From NCBI RefSeq assembly GCF_028372415.1, contig NC_092875.1:436859377-436923376 (forward strand): DNA of 64,000 nucleotides, in the 5' to 3' direction. Within the stretch, counting starts at the first letter, position 1, and every line of letters begins with the position of its first letter. A model generated the notes under the pieces. It saw only the letters and a list, made by a program, of their open reading frames with translations, searched no databases and was not told where the DNA came from. The translations under genes and the position numbers were made by a program. Source of the DNA: Notamacropus eugenii. Taxonomy: Eukaryota > Chordata > Mammalia > Diprotodontia > Macropodidae. Shown piece after piece: positions 57,040 through 64,000 of the stretch.

Positions 57040-57880
57040 ATTGGTAGGGAAAGTGGTAAATATTTTAGAAATCAAACCAAGGACATAAAGCATATTTAAT
57101 GATTAAATAATAAACACAATTTTGATATAAATTACAATACACTTTATTAAATTATTAGAACTTGAATCTTTAGTTATCCTCATATAGTATATTAAAATCT
57201 AGTTACCCTCCAGTGTTATGCTATAGATCTCACTACTCATCAGGAAAGGATGGAGAAAAGGCCAGCTAGGAAGAAAGAACTATTGTGAAAGGGGGGAGGA
57301 CCAGTGAAATTTGGGTAGAAAGTTGGATGAACTAAGAAGGGCAACATGGAAGCTGCTAATGGCCAATGGGGTGAGGAAAGTCTCCTAGATATCTGATACT
57401 TTTTAAATACAGTACACAGGTGAAAATAACAGTGCTATCTCATAATCTATATAGCAGTGAAAAACAGATCAGAAAACTGGGCCAAGGTTTCTGGCCTATC
57501 TGTCCTATGCCACGAGGATTTTGGCCAAAGGGTCAAACCTTATGCCTGAATACAATATAAGCAAAATTAGATGCCTGTTATAGTACTACAGTCTAAAAGG
57601 TTTAAAGTCTTCATCAATGTATGTTGAAGAACAGCACTGATTTGATTCAGCACATAAAAGGAGAGGACCAAACAGTATTCACTTTTTCAAGGTCCTACAA
57701 AATACAAGTGCATGCTGTTGTATTTTCATAGTGATGCATTCTATGACATCACAACAGAAAGCATTCCTTTCCAGCAATATTATTTTCCAACCTTTAAACA
57801 TTCCTGTAGAGAAAAAAAATGGAACTGAGAAGGGAAAAGAGGAAAAAGGAGACATTTAAATGAGGGTGGGAGAGAAAGCA
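57040..57880. other. C18orf54 intron 1, no firm feature
   Basis: No gene or named repeat seen. Confidence 0.4.
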
Positions 57881-57884
57881 ATAA

Positions 57885-58075
57885 TTAGAATACCTACTTG
57901 GCACATAATCATGAAAACTTGATTTCAAATAATCTAGGGTAACATACAGGCTGTGTGACTTGAAGAACTCACCTAACCTTCATGCCTTGGGCAACTCTTA
58001 ACAATTGAAGTCACAGCTGCTGATCTATCTGCATGGGTAAAAGGAGTTCCCTACAGTGGTATGAATTCAGTTTTT
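57885..58075 (+). mobile_element. SINE fragment
   Basis: ctgtgtgacttgaagaactc and agttccctacagtggtatga; the tail type also seen at 45.7 kb. Confidence 0.6.
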
Positions 58076-58194
58076 ACTAGAAAAAAAAAATTGAATTGGT
58101 AGTATGAAAGTTTCTAAAATCTCTCATAGATTTTCATGGCAGTAGAAGACTATTTTGAAAGTCCTTTGATCTTTACTCACTGTTAGGCTTCCAC

Positions 58195-58340
58195 ATATAT
58201 ATATTTTCATTTGTATAGAGCATGATACCTTCATTTTTATACTGAGGTCAAAAAGCCTGTCCAGGACCACTTAATTTTTTAAAGGCCAAGGAGGTATGGA
58301 ATCCAGGTCTCCTTTCCATATTGACCAAGTCCAGTATCAT
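58195..58340 (-). mobile_element. MIR-like SINE fragment
   Basis: Reverse MIR core, decayed. Confidence 0.45.
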
Positions 58341-58659
58341 GGGAGAAGCTACAAAAATAGTTTAAAGTTTCCATTTCCCTAGGTTTTATTAGTGGTCACT
58401 AAAAGGAATAGGGTGAGAAAGAAGTATTATTGTATTATCACCTATGCTAGTGGTTTTCTCCAGGATGACAAACTGCCATTATTTAAAATTTCTTTAATGT
58501 GCATACATAGCACAGTCTGTTTTTTTTTAACCTAAAGAATTATAAAAAAAAATATGCTGCATTATTTGTAGAAACTGTACCATTAAATAGTTGCCCTTTA
58601 CATAAAACTAATTAGCCATAAAAAGTAATTTTTTAAAAATGACCTTGTTTCTTTCTATT

Positions 58660-58805
58660 TATCAGTCAGTAAACAAACATTTATTAAGCTATGTGCTAAT
58701 CACTGGAAATTTAAAAACATGGTCCCAGCCTTCAAGGAGCTCACATTAGGAGACAACATGAAAACATTTATCTACATACAAGATATATACAGAATGAATG
58801 GAAGC
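58660..58805 (-). mobile_element. L2 3' end
   Basis: aaacatttattaagctatgt ... ccttcaaggagctcacatta. Confidence 0.8.
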
Positions 58806-59183
58806 TAATCTCAGAAGCAGTGAGACTATTCCCTTTATCTTTCATAGGTACCATTTTAATCAACGTGAAACACTCCAACTTTTTTCAACGCTTAAGTTAA
58901 GGCTCATGTTGCCTACTTCCCTTCAAGGAAGTTGAAATACTTTAGAAATAAACTCATTTAACTCTTTTCTCTATTAAACTCTTTTCTACTATTAAAATGA
59001 AGAGATTATCCCTGTCAACATTACAGCATTAACAGCTTCCTAAAAAAGTGAAGTTATCATCTCGGAGCTTAACGTTATTCTTATTCTACTGATAACATAG
59101 TAATATTTTTAAAATGTGCTGTACAAAATGCAAAGGATCTCAATTTTTAGCATTTCTATCCGCTTATTTGTAAAACTAAAATA

Positions 59184-59265
59184 CATTTTATTTCCCTGTA
59201 TGAATTACTTATCAGCTAAAATGTTTCTTATAAACCTAATGTTCTATAAAACCATATTAATAATC
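59184..59265. repeat. Direct repeat, copy 2 of 2
   Basis: Partner of 56960-57038: ATTTTATTTCCCTGTATGAA then CTTATCAGCTAAAATGTTTC. Confidence 0.65.
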
Positions 59266-60000
59266 ATTTAATTTTCATTTTACAAAATGCCCCAAGTCCT
59301 ATACCTGGATAAGAGGGTGAAAAAGCAGAATGGAGCTGCCTTAAAGACAAAGATAACGGCTACGACTAGCAATGCAGGCGGCAGGGACCCAGAAGGAATA
59401 AAATGAATCACTCTCCTTCCTGCGCAGGTGAGCCCCGTTCTAGGTTACCTGACCTCCGGATTCCCGGCCCAGCCTCCCACCGACACACAAGCTTCATTCC
59501 CCGCTTCTCCACCTGCTGCTTCCACGCCCCATTGTTGCAAAGAGAAGCATCATCCAATGATGTTCTCCGGGGGGTCTGGACTAAGCGGGGCTCACCGGAC
59601 CCGGAGAAGCGGCCTAAAGCCTCAGCCCACCCAAGGAAGGGGAGTGGGGGATGGGGGGGATGCCGCCAAATGCCCGAGGAAGGACGCGAAACAGGGCTTC
59701 AGGGATTCTTCCACAGTCAGGGGGCAGGAAATTATTTTTCATGGAATTAACTTTACTCGATAACCATCCACGCTGACTTCCCGTGCATAATGATCTCCCT
59801 GACCCAGGGAGAGCTGAGTGTTAAACACCACGGCCCTACGGGGCCTCCCCCAGACGGCCCCGGCTCCGCAGGGCCGGGCCCCGGAGGCCGCTGTCGGTTC
59901 CTCCTGCAGGAGCTCCTCGCGCCTTTAGTCGCCGCTTACGGAGAAGCGGTCTCCCCCAGGGGGGCCGACTTCAGCCAGCCTTCAGCCTCCCAAACCAGAC

Positions 60001-60181
60001 GCGTTCCCCGCCCCCGCCCCCGCCCCCGCCCCCGCCCCCGCCCCTCGGGGCGCGTTCCCCGCCCCCATCCCCGCCCCTCGGGGCGCGTTCCCCGCCCCCG
60101 CCCCCGCCCCTCGGGGCGCGTTCCCCGCCCCCACCCCCGCCCCTCAGGGCACGTTCCCCGCCCCCACCCCGCCCCTCGGGG
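60001..60181. repeat. 33-bp GC-box tandem array
   Basis: A first unit of about 50 bases made of repeated CCCCCG is followed by units at 60051-60083, 60084-60116, 60117-60149 and 60150-60181. Each unit reads CGCGTTCCCCGCCCCC... and ends CCCCTCGGGG. It holds many GGGGCGGGG Sp1/KLF boxes, and the minus strand has runs suited to G-quadruplexes. Confidence 0.93.
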
Positions 60182-60538
60182 CTCTTCCCCCAGCCCGCCC
60201 GCGTCCTTTCGGTCCCCACGGCGCCTCCTCCCCGCCCGCCCCGGGGCGTGTACCTCTGGCCCCGCCCCCTCCTCTTCCTCCTCCCTCCGGGTCCCCGCCC
60301 TCATGAACCTCCCCGGGCGGTCGTCGCCAGCCCACCTTCCCGGTCGCTCCTAGGCCCCGGACAAGGGACTACACAAAACGGGACCCATTTCCGTGACCCC
60401 GGCTCGATGTTCGGTGCACCCACGGATCCCGGGCAGGAGCGACGCATAACCCCCGCGATCGCCCCTCGCCTGGGCCCTTGCAGCCCCGTCACAGCGGAGG
60501 GTAGCGCGTCGCCCTGCCTGTCTTTCAAACCGACTTAC

Positions 60539-60640
60539 AAGTGGGAGCACGGGCTGCACGCATGCGCGGTATTCGTTCGGCTTGGGGAGGCGAGAGGGTG
60601 GGAGGCTTGAACTGAGGAGATGTGGGGTGGCGGAGGTATG
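60539..60640 (-). other. Predicted noncoding exon 1 of C18orf54
   Basis: CTT|GTAAGT at 60539/60538 on the minus strand is a strong donor inside the CpG island, just downstream (in the sense of transcription) of the ZNF143 motif. The upstream edge is a guess. Confidence 0.45.
60556..60568. promoter_or_regulatory. NRF1-like site
   Basis: GCACGCATGCGCG resembles the palindromic NRF1 consensus (CGCATGCGC core) and lies about 85 bases from the ZNF143 motif. Confidence 0.45.
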
Positions 60641-60651
60641 TTAGCCGCGGC

Positions 60652-60670
60652 GCCTTCTGGGAGTTGTAGT
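60652..60670 (-). promoter_or_regulatory. ZNF143/SBS motif
   Basis: On the minus strand ACTACAACTCCCAGAAGGC is a near-perfect match to the ZNF143/THAP11 promoter element ACTACAATTCCCAGAATGC, which is common in bidirectional CpG-island promoters. Confidence 0.85.
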
Positions 60671-60699
60671 TTTATTCCCCCCATCCCCCACTCCCCATC

Positions 60700-60951
60700 C
60701 CTCTTGCATTGGCGGGGATGCTTCTGGACCATGACAACCTGCTCTGCCCTCCTCCCCACCTCCAGTTCTTCCTCTGCTCTCTTCCATCACCGCGGCTCCT
60801 CCTCCAGCTCGGGCTGGGGACAGGCCCTTCCTTCTTTTGGCCGCTCTCAGAATCAGGGTGAAGGGAAGAGGTGAGCGAGGGGGACTCGAGGGCTCTGTCT
60901 GCTGCTGCTGCGGCCGGGAGAGACCCAGCCCCGCAGCCCCACCTCCTCCAG
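60700..60951 (+). other. Possible noncoding exon 1 of a divergent transcript (STARD6 side)
   Basis: CAG|GTGAGC at 60951 is a strong plus-strand donor on the right shoulder of the island. In human STARD6 lies head to head with C18orf54. No STARD6 coding exon was found up to position 64000, so the assignment rests on context. Confidence 0.3.
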
Positions 60952-61104
60952 GTGAGCCTCAGCTTCCTCCTTACCCAGACCCCCCCCCCCGAGAGAGAGA
61001 GCCCGCAATGGATGGAGGCACCCCACTTGGTCTCAGCGGCCCCCCTTCTGTGGGATATCCAGAGATACCCAGCAGCCCTGCCCATCACCGGCCCCACCCT
61101 GTCC

Positions 61105-61286
61105 CTGGGCATCCCGCTGTCCGGGCTGACCAGGTAGAGCCAGCCCTGGAGGAGGGTGGTGGGGCTGGGCATCCCGCTGTCCGGGCTGACCAGGTAGAGC
61201 CAGCCCTGGAGGAGGGTGGTGGGGCTGGGCATCCCGCTGTCCGGGCTGACCAGGTAGAGCCAGCCCTGGAGGAGGAGGGTGGGGCT
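61105..61286. repeat. Three-copy 60-bp tandem repeat
   Basis: Three 60-base units begin at GGGCATCCCGCTGTCCGGGC. Units one and two are identical and the third differs only near its end. Because 60 is a multiple of 3, both strands show 20-residue repeats in open frames, which should not be read as protein. Confidence 0.95.
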
Positions 61287-61319
61287 GGATTTTCCGTAAA
61301 TGCCTCGGGAAGGATGACA

Positions 61320-62160
61320 TTATCCTGAGCTCAAGCTGGAGTCCCAGGCGTGTCCAGAGAGATTATGGCCAATGTTGGTTCGGAAACTAGGCTTTGTTTG
61401 AGAGAAGTGTCTGCATGTTAAAGAGGGAAGGGGGGGACTAGTGCCTGGGTGCAAATGGTTTGGATATTTAAAAGGGGAGGTTCTTTTTAAGCTTTTTCCA
61501 CTAGCCAAATGTGGAAAGATTACCCTTAATTTCTGATAAATGGGATCCATTTCTGCTGATTTGACATAAATACCTTCAGGTAAAACATCATTTGGTTTTG
61601 CTTCTTTTCTTCTCTGACCTGTAATAGAATCAGATAGCTTTGATTAAAAAAAATTTTTATCCGTTTGTTCTTTATTTGTCAAATCCTTCAAATCAGGAGC
61701 TATAAAACTGTGATACCTCTTAAATCTGGTTATTTCTAGATCAGCATTCAAGATCTTTATCAATATATATATGCATATACATTGTTCGATATCTATTGGA
61801 TCCATATGTATATAGACTTGTACCTAAACATACATGTATATACAGACCTATACATATACATTTATACACATACACACTCTAAGACAACCACAAGCCAATG
61901 TTCAAAGAGCAAAGGTGGTCAAATAGGTGAAAATATAAAAATCAAAGATGCGATTTTGAGAAGCTTGATTTAACTTCAAATAGCTTTTTAAGAGATTGTA
62001 TTAAGCATTTTATTGTTTAAGGATTTCCAAAAATATTTCCTGTAACTTCGTTTTAAAAATTTTCCCACACACTAGCTTTTTAAGAGTTCTTGATAAGATA
62101 GTTCTTTATTTAATTTTGTATTCAAAAGGATTGCCATGTCTCATCCCTTCCACATCCTCT
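61320..62160. other. Right flank of the CpG island, no firm feature
   Basis: TA/CA alternation at 61760-61880; no STARD6 coding exon seen. Confidence 0.4.
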
Positions 62161-62166
62161 CTTGAG

Positions 62167-62230
62167 TCCTTCCTTCCTTCCTTCCTTCCTTCCTTCCTTC
62201 CTTCCTTCCTTCCTTCCTTCCTTCCTTCCT
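62167..62230. repeat. (CCTT)n microsatellite
   Basis: About 15 perfect tetranucleotide units; reads GGAA on the minus strand. Confidence 0.97.
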
Positions 62231-62629
62231 CTTCCTCCTCCCCCTCTGTCCACATGGGGAATCATACACTTATCTGTGGATGCTCTGCCCAAAAGTTTAT
62301 AAATTTTGATGGCCAGAACCTCACAAAATATCTTGAGATTTATTTTATAGGCTAGATTTTTTTTTTCTCTCCCCAATTTGTTCATTCTGTCACTTAAAAA
62401 AAAAACTGGAACAATTAACTCTTTTGTATCATTTAGTTTCATTTACGATTTCTTGAAATACAGCACTGGTAAACCAGACTTTGATAAAGACCCTTAGGCT
62501 TCAAATGGAGTTACTTGACCATGACTTAAACCCAGATCATTTTGGCTCTCAGTGAATTTATTCATTTGTTTCTTTATTTTAGTAGGAAACTAGGCCATCT
62601 TTTACCTCATTTTTTACCTATCCTTAAAT

Positions 62630-62885
62630 ACACGGAATGGTTCTTGGGCTGGGAAAGACCATAGTTTAAAAAAACCCAAGGACTCTCACAACATCTGGGG
62701 TCCTTTCCAGTTGTCCTGATCTGTGTCTTGCCACTGGACTCAGATGGCCCTAGAGAAGATAAAGAGGCTGATGACTTTGCACAGCTCTGCCTCTCTTAAA
62801 TCCAACTCACTTGCAAGTCAAGAGATCGGCCTCTATGTCATTGATCCTCTTTGAAAGGAAGGACAAACAAGGGTCAACAAAGCCT
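62630..62885. mobile_element. Marsupial interspersed repeat, family unnamed
   Basis: ttccagttgtcctgatctgt ... ggactcagatggccctagag ... aaaggaaggacaaacaaggg; ends like 23470-23660. Confidence 0.55.
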
Positions 62886-63094
62886 CATTGTAAATGTATG
62901 TAAATGTGCCCTTCCCCCCCCCAACTGGGGTTTAAGTTGTAAGTAATGGAATATGTTCCTTTATTTTAGAAAAACAATACAAAAAAAAATTATCAAATAT
63001 AGTAACAAAATTAATCTATCAAAATATATTGATTTTTAATTTAGAGAAATGTAAAACTTGTCGAAATTCATAATACGTATCCTCAACGGCCACT

Positions 63095-63265
63095 GAAAAT
63101 TTGGTAAAGCACATATTTATTAAACACCTACTATATACGAAGCACTATGTTAGGTTAACTGGAAGTGGAGTTTAGATAACAGGATCATAAGACACAGATC
63201 ATGAACATAAGACGCAGATGCAGACAACTATAATATATAGCGATATAAAATGATAAGTACATTGG
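63095..63265 (-). mobile_element. L2 3' end
   Basis: cacatatttattaaacacct and the following reverse L2 terminus. Confidence 0.75.
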
Positions 63266-63299
63266 AGAAGTACAAAACAAATTGTTAATGAAATCCAGG

Positions 63300-63895
63300 A
63301 TGAAAAATAAAACTGTTCCTAGCAAAGGGTGTGGCTGTTTTTATTTTACTAAAAGTGCCTCTGATTGAATAATGTGATTAAAGAAGATCTTTCCCACCCA
63401 TTGATGGACCTGCCCCTTTATAGGAAGCTTGATTAGGGGAGTTGTTTAGTAGGAGGGTCCCAAGTACCTTTTGTTTTTTCTATTAAGGCACTGGTCAAAG
63501 GGTTATGCCCTCTGGCTCTAAAAATGTAAGTACTCTGGGGGTAAGGTTTTACTTTGAGACCTAGTTTTTGTAAGAAGGTTTGAGTGCCAGAAAAGGACTC
63601 TGGGAAGCTGTTTTTAGGCCCCCCCACCCCTCACCTTTGAAAACCCAGATATCTGTGCTTCCCTCTCTGGTAACTACGGTCAGACAGTTGGACCTGTCTG
63701 TTGAATTATGGTCAGGCAGAGGAAGCCATGTCTAGTGACTTTTTGATTTCTCTGTATTTGAAGTTCAGGGTGCTGACTCCCCTGAAGTAGGTGAATAATA
63801 TATGTGCTTGGTTAAAGGAATGATACATGTTTGATTAAAGTGATTGTCAACCCCTCAAAAGTTGCCTTTCCTTTTATGAATGCAGATCTGAATGG
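63300..63895 (+). mobile_element. Solo LTR, same ERV family as the 41.2-kb element
   Basis: Shares gattaaagaagatctttccc, atgccctctggctctaaaaa, aaaacccagatatctgtgct and the end cccctcaaaagttgcctttc. A fossil; it shows the U5 that follows R in this family. Edges are approximate. Confidence 0.8.
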
Positions 63896-64000
63896 CCTTG
63901 GATCTTGGAACAAAATGACTGCTTGAATTTGTAATGGGTAAAATCAAATCAATTTCAGGGCTTTCTCTAATGACACTCAGCAGCCCTAGAGTAAAAGGAA

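Larger units (their letters stand above)
59380..60960. promoter_or_regulatory. CpG island promoter of C18orf54, probably bidirectional
   Basis: This is the only CpG-dense, GC-rich stretch in the window. It lies upstream of the first C18orf54 coding exon. It has a minus-strand GTAAGT donor at 60538-60533 and a plus-strand GTGAGC donor after 60951, so transcripts may leave both ways. Long ORFs here on both strands are a by-product of GC content. Confidence 0.85.

Noticed and set aside
59790-60353. 187-codon Pro/Arg-rich plus ORF and overlapping minus ORFs
   Set aside because: Products of the GC-rich tandem array; low complexity and open on both strands at once.
60837-61328. 163-codon plus ORF with three 20-residue repeats
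   Set aside because: It follows from a 60-bp tandem repeat in a CpG island; a strong splice donor interrupts it and no domain is seen.
62116-62442. Repeat ORFs on both strands (Leu-Pro-Ser-Phe and Lys-Glu-Gly-Arg)
   Set aside because: Translation of the (CCTT)n microsatellite.
61000-64000. STARD6 first coding exon
   Set aside because: Expected from human gene order, but no matching START-domain N-terminus was found on either strand.

Overview
The window is vertebrate nuclear DNA, almost certainly from a marsupial. It is AT-rich, with sparse split genes, and is packed with tRNA-type marsupial SINEs, MIR-like SINEs, L2 and CR1/L3 relics, L1 pieces, an RTE/BovB-type LINE, hAT and mariner MITEs and endogenous retrovirus LTRs. 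The species cannot be fixed by eye.

Two genes can be read exon by exon, both on the minus strand. (1) From 56.6 to 31.1 kb lies C18orf54 (lung adenoma susceptibility protein 2, LAS2): seven coding exons with matching phases and consensus splice sites, giving 540 residues. Its promoter is a CpG island at 59.4-61.0 kb with a ZNF143-type motif, an NRF1-like site, a GC-box tandem array and a likely noncoding first exon. A plus-strand splice donor on the far side of the island suggests a divergent transcript; in human the head-to-head neighbour is STARD6. (2) From 13.1 kb to beyond the left edge lies a gene for a membrane-anchored bicupin. A short cytoplasmic tail and one transmembrane helix lead into two cupin domains of the oxalate decarboxylase type with HxH...E metal ligands. 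Seven coding exons (383 residues) are visible; the end of cupin 2 is outside the window. A TATA box sits 112 bases upstream of the ATG.

The bicupin gene is the main discovery candidate. It lies directly downstream of C18orf54 in the same orientation, which is where placental mammals carry DYNAP (dynactin-associated protein). Its transmembrane exon closely resembles the DYNAP membrane segment as I remember it. I infer that DYNAP is what remains in placentals of an ancestral bicupin ectoenzyme gene that marsupials still keep whole.

Layout: 0-13 kb, bicupin exons among SINEs, L2 and an RTE/BovB copy; 13-31 kb, intergenic DNA made mostly of LINE and SINE relics, with one unidentified 155-codon ORF at 20.7-21.2 kb; 31-56.6 kb, C18orf54, whose 14-kb intron (34.5-48.7 kb) holds an L1 nest with a retroviral RNA copy inserted by LINE machinery; 56.6-60.5 kb, C18orf54 intron 1; 59.4-61.3 kb, CpG island and tandem repeats; 61.3-64 kb, repeats including another LTR of the same retrovirus family. 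Repeat names are by recognition of consensus-like sequence, and their edges are approximate.
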